64,000 nucleotides of DNA from Nereocystis luetkeana (lineage: Eukaryota; Sar; Phaeophyceae; Laminariales; Laminariaceae). The notes beneath the pieces were generated by a model. It had not been told where the DNA came from and did no database searches. It saw only the letters and a program-made list of their open reading frames with translations. The translations under genes were made by a program, and so were the position numbers. Below are positions 46,623-57,239 of the stretch, in pieces. The stretch covers positions 1,646,231-1,710,230 of the forward strand of contig JARUPZ010000013.1 in the NCBI GenBank assembly GCA_031213475.1, read 5' to 3'. Every line of letters begins with the position of its first letter. The stretch's first letter is position 1.

Positions 46623-46975
46623 TCTTTTTTTTTTTTTTTTAAATCATCACTTATACTTTCCAGCCTAACTCGTAAGCAAGAGGTTTTACCCTCAACGACC
46701 TTCTGGACAAGCCGTGGTCACAGGTGTCTACCCTTCTCCCCCCCCGGTACGTGCCTTTATTTTTTTGTCGCGCACAGGGTTCAGCATTCCCACTGCTCGT
46801 CGATTTTCATCGAATGTACCTGGTAGCTAACTCACGTTCTCGCGCTTTCCGCTTGTCAATTTTCTTACTCAAGAAAAAGCCCCGAGCATGCACTCGGTGG
46901 GACTTGAACCCACGAAATTGATCTTGATAGGCACGCGGACCACCTACCAAGCCACCGGGGTGTCTGTGTATAGTA
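46623..46975 (-). mobile_element. tRNA-derived SINE, subfamily 2, reverse
   Basis: On minus: the head 'CCCCGGTGGCTTGGTAGGTG' (A-box region) and 'GTGGGTTCAAGTCCCACC' (B-box), then a body matching 49230-49530 and a poly-A tail (the T-run at 46626-46641). Confidence 0.8.
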
Positions 46976-47880
46976 CAAGGCGCTTCGCTCCGCGGGCGGC
47001 CTACGCCGCCCGCTACGCTCGCTCAGGAAGGAAAAAAGTACATCAAATTATGCGAAGCGAATAGAGGTCCATGATTGAATATAGATCGTAAGTGCAAACC
47101 GACGACTTGATAATGCCAAGAGTTCCGCCGCCATGCTCAGGGAAAAACAGTTCCGACGCCAGCTCGGACGCGACATGCGCTTCGCATCGCGGATGTCGTA
47201 CGTACGTACATACCCTAGGTACGGTACTATTTTCTTCTTTTGATATGATTTATATTTGTACTCGTATGTACCTGGTCCGAAGGAAGCGAAAACGCATCAC
47301 GGCACAGCAGCAGCACAGCAAAAACAATGAAAAATAAACGAAAATTCGGAAAGAAAAAACAAAAACGTTCCCTCTCGTGTAGTAATTTTCTGCCTGATTG
47401 GAACACCTTACACCCGGTCAAAAAGAAGAAAATATCAAAATCGAACAGAAGAGCTTCTCTCTCAGCCTCGTATGCCGCCCGCCCCTCTCGCGACCACCTC
47501 GCCACCGATTCGGTCCGGGTAAAGCTTTTATCACTCTCTGCCACAATCAGCCCCGTCGCCCGCCTCGCGTGAAGCCCGGTGCTCACCGTGGCCGTCGTTC
47601 GCCAGCTCGATAACGTTCGTGTTCAAACTGCACAGCTCCCTCTTTCAAAATCAGCGTGGTCGCAAAAATAAGCACCGCTTAAATATTATCTTGTGTGCAT
47701 TTGACGTCGTCCAGGTCACGGGTTCGAACCTCACTTCGAACGTTTCTTTTACAGAAACGCTTGCGCGTGCACACCTAAAAAAACACATCTCCCTGGATCC
47801 CCAGGTAATGAAACAAAGCTGGTAGGTCAGCGTACGGACGTACACGCCCCAAAGACCCCGCCGCTCAGAGGGGGGGAGAG
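46976..47880. other. intergenic with a B-box-like fragment
   Basis: 'GGTCACGGGTTCGAACCTC' at about 47715 resembles a tRNA T-arm/B-box, perhaps a further SINE fragment. No complete tRNA fold is apparent and no gene is supported. Confidence 0.35.
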
Positions 47881-47953
47881 TGTTACAAGGATTACCTTGG
47901 GCTGGGTAATCGATCGGTCTTTTACCCCTATAGCTCAGTAGGTAACACCTTCA
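47881..47953 (+). mobile_element. tRNA-related element Q, free copy
   Basis: Nearly identical to 30347-30412. Serves as the reference for the inserted copy there. Confidence 0.6.
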
Positions 47954-47959
47954 CACTTG

Positions 47960-49210
47960 CCATACCGAACGACCCTTATAGCTCGTGCATACTCTATCAA
48001 AAGTCATAAATGGAGGGCCAGACAAAGCCCGTTCATGCATCCCTCGTGTCTCGAGGCACACGCGACGCCTAGACACGAAAGTGGCGACCGCGCTCCTTGC
48101 AACCCCCCCTCTACCCGCCAGCACCCGCTAACACCCGTGACGGCGCCGGGTCCTCCGGCGGTGCCGTGCTCGGAGTACACGCACGCACACGAAACGAAAG
48201 AAGAAAAATAGAGGAAAGGACCAAGAAAACAAAGAACCGCTGGAAAGGTCCGGCAAGTAATAAAAGGAGGCGGTTTGGAAGTGGGAGCTCTGAGAGGCCA
48301 GGGATGTACCAACCGAGCACGCTCAGGGGTTGAGATCTAAGTACGTATTTCTATAATATTTTTGGCATTATGCCAAAAACAGGTATACCTACGCCTTTTG
48401 GGTCATTAATATGTACACTGCGCATTGTGCCCCGGACAACGCTTCCTGGCGCTGCCTGGTATTTGGCCTGCGCTCCATCGTCGTACCTACGAATGGCTCA
48501 AAAGGCCAAGGTACACCTACTAATAATATCAGCTATTCAACTTCCGTGTCACCTACTTTTGGCTTCAATTGTACCCATAAATGGCTCGAACGATCCCTTT
48601 TTCGCTGCTGAATTATAGACAAAAAGACTGCGGAAACAGCACGAACGCAGGTGGCGCAGGAGACAACACGGATTACCCATTCTTCTGTAGTCCATAACAA
48701 TCCACCTATCCAACCATCTTCTATCTTTTCGAGATTCTCAGCCTGTCTCGTCTCGTGTTCTTATGGTGCCCTAGTTCTAACAGAGCTAGTGGCGGCCCGC
48801 ATGTGTAGTATAATATCAGGAGAGTCGTTTAATAGTTAGTGTGTGAACCCGCGATCTTCATCCGTATCCATAGAATGCGTATGTCGTGCCTGTCGTATCC
48901 AGTACGATGACATGGCATTGCATTGTATATTGTGCTTAGTGCAAACGTGGCAACGTCGTATCTCTGATGTGGCGTAGTTTTGTGACCACAGAACTTGTTT
49001 CTCACTATTCTTCGGGTTGAAGAATCGGCACGCACACTGGTTGTGCTGAATGTCGGCGGGTATATACGAAGAACGAACACGCGCACAATAACTCTACAAG
49101 GTTATTTATGAGACGTTGGTCCGGACCTCGCCAACGGTTGTGTAATTCAGACCCCCTTAACCGTATGCTGTACCTTACAGCAATAGTGCTATTAATACTA
49201 ATAATATATG
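47960..49210. other. intergenic, no supported gene
   Basis: Short frames only. TATTAATA lies at 49190, just before a SINE. Confidence 0.4.
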
Positions 49211-49214
49211 TCGC

Positions 49215-49545
49215 CGGCGTCTCCGGTGGCTTGGTAGGTGGTCCGCGTGCCTATCAAGATCAATTTCGTGGGTTCAAGTCTCACCGAGTGCATGCTCGTA
49301 GAGACTTTTTCTTGCATAAAAAAATGATAAACGGAAAGCGCGAGAGCGTGAGTTAGCTACCTTCGATATGAACCGACGAGCAGTGGGAATGCTGAACCCT
49401 ATGCGCGACAAAAAATCAAGGCACGTACCTGGGGGAAAAAAGGGACGACACCTGTGACCACGGCCTCTCCAGAAGATCGTTGAGGGTAAAACCTCCTACG
49501 AGTTGGGCTGGAAAGTAAAAGTGATGATAAAAAAAAGTACACGGT
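49215..49545 (+). mobile_element. tRNA-derived SINE, subfamily 2
   Basis: The head 'TCCGGTGGCTTGGTAGGTGG' and 'TGGGTTCAAGTCTCACC' is followed by a body with 'AAGGCACGTACC' and 'GACCACGGCCTCTCCAGAAG', and an A-rich tail. It pairs with 46623-46975 and shares 'AAGGCACGTACC' with subfamily 1. Confidence 0.8.
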
Positions 49546-50275
49546 ACGATCATATGTATGCCAAACGGTTATTATTCCCAACACCCCCACTACTACTCGC
49601 ACTACTACTGGTGTCGCTTCCACTACAACTACAGGAAGAGCAGAACGACAGCTTCGGTATTGGGGTTGTCAAGCGCACGTCGCCGGGCTCGGCGAATCTT
49701 CCTGCGCTCGCGGGGCGCTCGTTGTATTAACACTTCAGTAGTACTTCTGTTTTGCTTTGGGTGTCAGTTTGCAAGGATCGCAGTGCTCTCGTGGCTACTG
49801 GCGTTTTCTTAGGTGTGGTGGGAGGCTGTAAATATTCTTGGACACGGGGAATCCCCTTTCTTCTTTGTTTCAAGGCAATGACGGCGAGGGTGGAACCAAC
49901 GACCTGCCTGTTGGCAACACCACGGGCTGCCGCCGACGGCAATTGCAATAGAAACGAAAGAGTAAATTTGTTGACAGCAAACGCTTCTTATGTGGAACTT
50001 AAGAGTTCTGAACCCGACTCGATCCACCACATCGTACCCTAGGAGTTGCGTTGTTCTTGCGACGTTTTGTTTTATGAAACCGCTATAAACGAACAGTCGG
50101 TGGCATATATGTATGATACTGTAGTACTCAACAGTCTCCCACTGCTGGGGTAGCGCTAGTTCTACATGCAGTACCTGGTAATGTACTTTGTACCCTGGCC
50201 TCTGCCTTCGGAAGATGGTCGGAACGTGCCTTGCTTGACAAGTCACCGCCCCCGCGCCGAATGCTCTCATCTGCC
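49546..50275. other. intergenic, no supported gene
   Basis: No recognised coding exon. TACCTGGTA lies at about 50169. Confidence 0.35.
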
Positions 50276-50633
50276 CTTGCCAAAGCTTGTTTGTTGCGAC
50301 ATGGCGTTTCGCACTCTTGTCTCTCTGGCCTTGGCTTGGAAGACAGGCGGGGCTTTCGCCGCGCCCCTCCATTCTGAAGCTTGGGATTTTCGCTCTTTGA
50401 TAACTAGTGTGTTCTGAAGGCCGCTAGGACTACCACAACTCCTACTGCTTCTGCTTATTGCGCTTGTTCTGCTGATGTTGCTGCTGCTGCTGCCACCGCC
50501 GCCGCTGCTTATTTCTTCAGTGCAAAACATTTGTTCCAAGCACCAAGCAGCCTGCTCGAGCGATGGCTAGACCGCCGGCCAAGATCGCGAAACGAGAAAT
50601 ATTTCCAGACAGTGTCAGGTAAGCACCCTGTCT
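50276..50633 (-). repeat. duplicated segment F, minus copy
   Basis: Inverted counterpart of 38491-38810, located about 1.04 kb upstream of the second ankyrin gene, as the plus copy is about 1.18 kb upstream of the first. Confidence 0.65.
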
Positions 50634-51603
50634 GTGAACCTGATATTAACATGAGCGTGGATTTCTTTTACGAATGTTCGATGCAGGAAATGAAAACTAA
50701 CATTTCCCCATCGCCAAAGTGCACTTTTATAGCGGTAATTATTATTGGACAATGGTTGCAAATACGTCAGGTGTGAGTACGACCGAATAAGGGGTTGAAA
50801 CTCAGCTTTGCAAGCTGCGTGATACGTTGGCCGTGCTAATTCTGTGTTACGTTTGTTAGTATATACGGTATTCAATGAATTCGAACTGCCAGGTGGTGTT
50901 CGATGCTCAGCTTGACGAGTTGTCGTGTGGTAGGCTGTTCGCGCGTTTTCTGTATCAATTCCATCGTGAAGGATAGAGTTGAGTAACTCCCCTGGATGCC
51001 ATATACCAGGGTCGAAAGGACGATTTTACAAAGGCGGGTTCGGTCCATAGCCGTTACTATCCTTAAAATCCGAAGGCAGCGTCAAAAGGCTTGTGTCCAA
51101 GTGGATATATCCGAATAATAACTATTGTGGCCGGGAGCTTACGGACCGTTTCAAGAACGGACGCTTTTCTGCACGGGATGTACGCCTTACTGACAGTTGA
51201 ACTAAGCTTCGATGACATACCTCCCCATAGTATCAACTGTCGAACTTCCAGGGTGACGATATGAACATGCACCGCAGCGCGCGTGTGGGTCGCTCGTGGT
51301 GCTCCCTCGACCTAGCTAGGTTCTTGTGTTCCTCTTTCTCGAGGGTTTGGATCGTAGCGCTAGCCGGGTTCGTGAAAAATCACGATGTGGTAAGGCACAC
51401 AGGTGTCGGCAAGGGCTAGTGCGGTTGCTTCTCTAGCTGTGTCGGTTATTGTCTGTTCCAGATAGAGAACGCCTCACCGGGCGTACTCGGTCAGCTCCGC
51501 CCTTTCGCTCACGTTTTATTTGTGTGTCGCCGATCCAGGCGTTCTCGTTCGGCGCTTGCTCCGTTCGCAAAGCTGTGTGTCGATTGACGCTGTGGCCGGA
51601 TTC
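50634..51603. other. upstream region of ankyrin paralogue 2
   Basis: No supported gene. Only the 26-bp block at 51604-51629 is clearly shared with the first paralogue's upstream region. Confidence 0.35.
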
Positions 51604-51675
51604 ATCAAGCCTCTAAACCTTGAACGCTGTTGAAACAAATCTTGTTACGGCCCCACGTTCAGAAACGAGAACGCC

Positions 51676-53313
51676 ATGCTGGATAATCAAGCTACCGGGA
51701 TCGAACCTGACGGCGTGGGATTTCGGTTTCACATGGATCAGGACGTCATGCCCTTGCTGGCGAAACTACTGTCCAACCAATATGCGTTTTTCGCCGGGGT
51801 GTCGAGGGAGTGGCGCAGCGCTTGGGGGAAGCTACCGAAAATCACGCAAGCCCTAACGGCCGACACCTCTGCATCGCAGCTGCAGTGGAGTTTCGACGGC
51901 GGCTTGAAGAAGAGACGGGCAATATGCGAAGACATCGCCGAAGTTTGCAGCGTTGAGGTTTTGCGGTGTGCCCTCTCGAATGGATGTAAGTTGCAGTCGG
52001 ACCCATGCTTCAAGGCCGCGGCGCGGGGGCATCTCGAAATGGTCAAGTGGGGACTCGCCCAGAATTGTGGCTGGCGTGTGGTGCTGTGCGAAGCGGCTGC
52101 GGCTGGGGGCAGCCTGCGCATTCTTCGGTGGGCACGCGCGAACGGCTGCCCCTGGGACAAGAGTACTTGCTACGCGGCCGCTCGTTCGGGGCATCTCGAT
52201 ATCCTGCAGTGGGCACGGTCCCAGAACTGTCCTTGGAGCGTCAAAACATGCTCGAAGGCTGCTTTGGGCGGACATCTGGCCGTTTTACAGTGGGCGCGCG
52301 CAAACGGCTGCGAGTGGGACGATGGGACGTGCATGAGTGCTATATTTGGCGGGCACCTGGAGGTACTTCAGTGGGCTCGGTTAGCCGGTGCCGAGTGGGG
52401 CGAGGATTCGATCTACTGGATTGCCTCCTTGGGGCACCTGGAGATGCTTCAGTGGGCGAGGGCTCAAGGGTGTCCCTGGGGCAACGGGGCGTCCTCTATC
52501 GCTGTCAGAAACGGGCACCTGAGTACGGTGGAGTGGATGATGGCTAACGGCTGTCCCTGGAGCCCTGACGCCAGTGACTTGGCAGCTAAAGCGGGGCACC
52601 TTGACATCCTGGAATGGATGCAGGCCAGCCATCACGCCTGGGACACCTCTCGTGTATGCGAGTCGGCTGCTATCGGAGGGCACCTGGGTGTGCTTCAGTG
52701 GGCCCGAGCCAACGATTATCACTGGGACAGTGGCATATGTAGCAGTGCTGTTGCAAATGGTCACCTGGCCATTCTTCAGTGGGCGCGAGCTAACGGCTGC
52801 CCTTGGGATATCTCTACGTGTTCTGAGGCAGCCAAAGGAGGTCATCTCGAGGTACTCCAATGGGCTCGGGGCAACGGCTGCCCCTGGGGTGTTAATACCT
52901 GTACTGAAGCAGCCAGGAAAGGTCATCTAGAGGTGCTTAAATGGGCGCGATGTAATGGCTGCGATTGGGACGAGAACACGTGTGCCGGCGCAGCCGCGAT
53001 GGGTCGTATTGACATACTACAATGGGCACGGTGTAACGGCTGCCCCTGGGATGAGAACACATGCACTCTTGCAGCCAACAGTGGTTGTTTTGAACTACTC
53101 AAGTGGGCCCGGTGTAACGGCTGCCCGTGGGACGCAAACACATGCACCAGTGCAGCAGGGGCAGGCCGCTTAGACATACTGCAGTGGGCGCGGGCAGAAG
53201 GCTGCCCATGGGATTGCAATACGTACAGGTTGGCTGAACTGCGCCGAAACAGGCGTGTGAAGCAGTGGGTAAGGCTGAACGGCTGCCCTCAGGAACCGAA
53301 AGGGGGGTCTTAA
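51676..53313 (+). CDS. ankyrin-type repeat protein, paralogue 2
   Basis: Intact single-exon frame of 545 residues from the ATG at 51676 to TAA. The N-terminal module reads 'LLSNQYAFFAGVSREWRSAW', followed by about 17 units of 27 residues (WARANGCPWD type), aligned unit by unit with the protein at 35687-37312. Most differences are single substitutions. Units 13-15 differ most and are more like each other ('WARCNGCxWDENTC'), suggesting local repeat conversion. The C-terminus diverges after 'RLNGCP'. A protein-binding scaffold role is likely from the family; the partner is unknown. Conserved open frames in both copies argue that both are functional or recently duplicated. Confidence 0.85.
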   Translation: MLDNQATGIEPDGVGFRFHMDQDVMPLLAKLLSNQYAFFAGVSREWRSAWGKLPKITQALTADTSASQLQWSFDGGLKKRRAICEDIAEVCSVEVLRCALSNGCKLQSDPCFKAAARGHLEMVKWGLAQNCGWRVVLCEAAAAGGSLRILRWARANGCPWDKSTCYAAARSGHLDILQWARSQNCPWSVKTCSKAALGGHLAVLQWARANGCEWDDGTCMSAIFGGHLEVLQWARLAGAEWGEDSIYWIASLGHLEMLQWARAQGCPWGNGASSIAVRNGHLSTVEWMMANGCPWSPDASDLAAKAGHLDILEWMQASHHAWDTSRVCESAAIGGHLGVLQWARANDYHWDSGICSSAVANGHLAILQWARANGCPWDISTCSEAAKGGHLEVLQWARGNGCPWGVNTCTEAARKGHLEVLKWARCNGCDWDENTCAGAAAMGRIDILQWARCNGCPWDENTCTLAANSGCFELLKWARCNGCPWDANTCTSAAGAGRLDILQWARAEGCPWDCNTYRLAELRRNRRVKQWVRLNGCPQEPKGGS

Positions 53314-53889
53314 GCTAGATTCGCTCTTTGGCTGTCTTGGGCTCATGTGAGCGCCATATCATCACTCCAGCAGTAGTGGCCTTGACTGCGACGAGCCGTA
53401 GTGTGAGATATGTCGTGATCACGACGACAGTAGCATCGATTTCTCCTCCACAGTTTGGCTGTGTGAAATCCCCCGTCCTATCGTGGTGGTGCTGGTGCTG
53501 GTGGGGGTGACGTGGAGGGCGATCCCCAAACCCGGTGTATTTCTGGGCACGAGGACCATCCGTGCACGTATTTTGTTGTGTGTTATCGAGGCGCATGCTC
53601 GTGGGAGGGGAGCGGGGTGCCGTGCTAGGTGTCCTTGGGCTAAAAGCGATGGATCGCCCTTCCTATCAACAGCGGCTGCGTTGTTTGTGCAGTGGTGGTC
53701 CCTCTATAGTGGTGGCGGTTGAGTGGTAATAGTGCCGGCTGCCCGCTATAGTGCCTGTCGAATCGCTTGGCACGTGTATATGATGGGATTAACCAGTGTG
53801 GTATTAATAGTGTGCGGAGCATATAGTGCCGGTATTGTTGGCTGGCGCATACCGGCGCTATAGAGGGGTCGGCACTACTCGCTGTGTGG
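53314..53889. other. intergenic, no supported gene
   Basis: Repeated 'TATAGTGCCGG' words near 53740 and 53823; TATTAATA at 53802. Confidence 0.35.
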
Positions 53890-55300
53890 AGGGGAGGGGT
53901 CGTGCCGCAGCAATGGAAGGATGTAGTGTTGTAACTATCGTGGCAACTCCCTTGTCGCGCACGCCGGCACAGTACTCCTCGAAGCTATCGCGCGCCGCCT
54001 CGGCGACTACTGCGAGCGGGAAGGCGTCCTACCAGAAGGGCAGTGTGGCTTTGGACCCGAACGTTCGACGGTCGACATGATGTTCGTGGCGCGACGCTTG
54101 CAGGAACTGGCAGAGAAGGACACCCGGCTGTGCATGTGCTTTGCCGACCTCACTAAAGCCTATGACTCCGTCGACCGATCCCTCCTGTGCACTGTCTTGG
54201 CTCGCGTTGGCGTGCCACCTAGAATGCCCGCCCTGATCCGCCAATTCCACGACGGCATGCGAGCATGCGTGCGGCTGGATGATGGCGAGTGCTCAGATAT
54301 GTTCGACGTGGATCAGGGTCTTCGGCGAGAGTGTGTGCTCGCGCCATTGTTGTTAAACTTGTTTTTCACAGCCGTGCTGCGTGTGGCGGAGAAACGCTTC
54401 GCCGCTGATAAAGCCATCACGGACAGCATGGTGCAACTACAACCAAAAACAGAGAAGGGGAAAAAGAAGAGGGGGAAGGCACGGGCCGGACAAACCGCCG
54501 TACAGGGGAAAGGAGAAAGGCCCAGACATTGTGGGCAATGCTGTTTGCTGATGATGCGGGCGTTGTATCGCGATCTCCTCACGGTCTGGAGAGGATGCTG
54601 CATGTGCCGTTTTCGGCCTGTCGGTCTCGGAGGCCAAGACGAAGATAATATGTCTGCAAACGATAGATGGGGCGAACGTGCCGTTCACCGTCACCGCAGC
54701 CGGCCAAGTGTACAAACAAACACTCGAGTTTGTGTACTTACGCGAGGCTATCAGCGCAGATTATACGAGCAGAAGTCTTCGGGCGTTATAAGATAGAAAT
54801 CTATTACCGCCTGGGTATGCGCCTACGCCTGAACGTGCGGATGCTGAGAGCCGAGGTGATCGAAACGTGGCTCTACGGATGCGTTACTTGGAGCCCGAGC
54901 AAGGCTGACTACGGCAGGGTACGGGAGGTCCCCCACAAGATGCTCCCCCGATGCCTCGGTTGGCTAAAACGTACGCAAGCGTAGGCTGTTGTTCGCAGGA
55001 TTTGTGACACGCATGGGAGAGGAGCGTCTGCCGAAGAGGGTGATGTTTGGGGAGATGGTCGGGGGTAAGGGCTACTCCGGAGGACAGGAGTGTAAGTGGA
55101 TGAGGTACCTTTTTGGAGGACTCCGAGGAGTTTGGCATCAAGCTCGAAGGGTGGCGCGAGGCAGCACAGAAAACCGGCAGATGGTTCCGACGGATCGAGG
55201 AAGGGGCAGAGGTCTTCATGCGGAAATGGCATAAAGGACGAGAAGAAGGCATCGGCAAAACGGCACAGGATGGCTGCAACCGTGGCTACAACCGTTGGCG
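53890..55300 (+). pseudogene. decayed LINE (non-LTR) reverse transcriptase
   Basis: The frame from about 53933 reads '[20 protein letters not shown]', '[20 protein letters not shown]', then '[13 protein letters not shown]' (first catalytic Asp region) and '[18 protein letters not shown]'. In another frame near 54530, '[12 protein letters not shown]' carries the catalytic Asp pair. Frameshifts lie before 53933 and between 54370 and 54530; stops occur from about 54790 on, although later blocks such as 'KLEGWREAAQKTGRWFRRIE' (about 55135-55200) still look coding. No endonuclease domain or poly-A tail is seen. A LINE of this kind could have mobilised the SINEs. Non-functional as it stands. Confidence 0.85.
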
Positions 55301-55334
55301 CCAATGCACGTGCACAGGAGGGCAGGGAAAAGGG

Positions 55335-55475
55335 GGGGCGAAAGGGGGGTGATGGGGGGAGGGGGGGGGGGGGGTGTTCTCCATTGGAGAAATGTACTCG
55401 ATCTCATGCATGGCCGTAGTCGGGGAAGGGGAGGGGGGAGTGGAGAAGGGGAGGGGAGGGGGGGGGCGGTCTGCC
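55335..55475. repeat. G-run segment with reversed family E core
   Basis: G-runs flank 'TCATGCATGGCCGTAGTCG', the reverse complement of the family E core, just after the LINE relic. Confidence 0.6.
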
Positions 55476-56438
55476 CAACAGAATAACGCCTGGGTATAGC
55501 CATCATCGTCATGATGCGCTCCCTTCTTTGGGACCCAAGTAACTAGCATAGTGCCACCCGGGCAATTGCCTGTCTGTATGCACCAATGCCTGCCTTTCGT
55601 ATATTCTATCCCCCCCGCCCCCTTTTTTTCCCTTTTTGTCCCTTTTTCCGTCTCCTTTTTGTTTCCCCTTTCCTTTTCTCCCGTTTTCCCCTATTTTATG
55701 TCTCTGTATCTTCCGTTTTGCTTTCTTATTTTTATTTCGCTTTGCTTTGTCGTCTTCATTTTTGTGTTTCGTCTATTAGTTTATTTTTCGCTTCTGGTGT
55801 TTATTGGTAGCGGAGTAAGCATGTTTGATTTTTTGTTCGTATATCTCTGTTCTACACCCCTCGCGTAGCTTGCGAGCCTGCAATTCGCGAAATCTGCGTA
55901 TCCTCTTGTCTTCTTCCTTTCTTGCTTTCTTACTCTCTCGCTTGAATTGTGATTTCTCTCTCTCTTGCCTTTTGGGTTTTGCTTCGATTTCGACTTTTCG
56001 ACGTCGAGTTTTATTATCTGTCTTTTTCTTGTAGGAATCATGCGGTCTTCTCGTGTCTTTGACGACTTGTACAGCGTGCCGCATGTACCTGATACCGTAC
56101 GTACGCGGACCTCACTTTTTTGCTTTCGTCCGAGGTTTAGATGTGCTTCAGTTTATTGTGTGTATTATTGTTTGCTTGTCGTTTTTTTTTGCCGAGGTGC
56201 CCTTCCACTCCAGAGATATTGGAGCCTGCCCTGCGACCACGGACTGCATTGTATTGTGGCGATGAGTTAATGTGATAGCAACAACAACAACTGAATGCCT
56301 CTACGTAGATGTGAGTGGCCGTCATACTTCCAGTTTATGTCGCTGTACAGTACGCGACTTATTTCGCGCCAGGCTCCAACTCTAGAGTGAGGCAGAGGGT
56401 ATGCCCTACACCGATGACAGTACAGTAGGCAGCCCCGT
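55476..56438. other. pyrimidine-rich intergenic DNA
   Basis: Strongly C/T-rich between about 55600 and 56030. Phe/Ser-rich frames here reflect composition. No gene is supported. Confidence 0.45.
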
Positions 56439-56530
56439 TTAACCCTTTAAGGACCGCAGTCCCGCTTCGGGGACAAGCCTGTCAGATTCTAGGTAGTCTG
56501 TCCCCGAAACGGGACTGCAGTTCTAAAAAA
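56439..56530 (+). mobile_element. foldback MITE family A
   Basis: Starts TTAACCCTTTAAGGACCGCA and ends 'ACGGGACTGCAGTTCTAAA'. The arms carry CGCTTCGGGGACA instead of CGTTTTGGGGACA, with the matching change in the other arm. Confidence 0.8.
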
Positions 56531-57235
56531 CCCGCAAAACGGAAACACGGTATACAAATTTCCGCGCCTCATATTTGCCCACTACCGGTTGTACGCAAGG
56601 GGCCGATACCGACTCCTCCGATAAAAGGGATGCTGGTGCCTATATAGGGGGCCTCCAATCTCGAACGCACTACAGTAAGGCTCCTTAAAAAGGGAGATCT
56701 ACTGTATTCTAACTCGAAAGTTGTTCTATTCTGGTTCGTACAACAACAGTCGGGCAAAAACATCTCAACTTAACTGCCACGTTCTCAATTGCTGCCGCGT
56801 ACTGCTGCTGTAGCTCTATGTACAAGGCACATTTTCCCCATATTACCCGTGGGTTCTCTGTTTTTCCCATACTACCCCGTGGACACGACATCCTAGGCGT
56901 TTCGGCCTCGGTTTTCGATGTGGGTCGGGAGGGGGGGAGGTGCACACGGAGGGAGAGCCACCGTTTCGCTCCGCGCCCGCCCGCGTTCGTCGCGACCCCG
57001 AGTGCGGAAAACGCAGGGTCGGATGCGACGGGATGTGGGGAACGCCTAGAATAGACTGGGCCAGGGGTTGCACGAGCACCCACGGGGCAGGGTGTTCGCG
57101 TCATTCACAAGGGAGAGCGCGTCGCCCCCGCGGGTTTAGTTGGGCACAGGCGGGTCTGATGGGGTTTCTCATGGAACTGGCATGGGTCTGTCATGGTTTT
57201 ACCGTCGGTCTTACATTGGTGTCCGATCGGTGTCC
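56531..57235. other. intergenic, no supported gene
   Basis: GC-rich at 56880-57120; no exon or family signature. Confidence 0.35.
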
Positions 57236-57239
57236 CAGC

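Noticed and set aside
46890..46975. Functional tRNA gene
   Set aside because: A- and B-box-like blocks are present but run into a conserved SINE body and A-tail; no clean acceptor stem was found. The same applies to 49230, 27480 and 7830.
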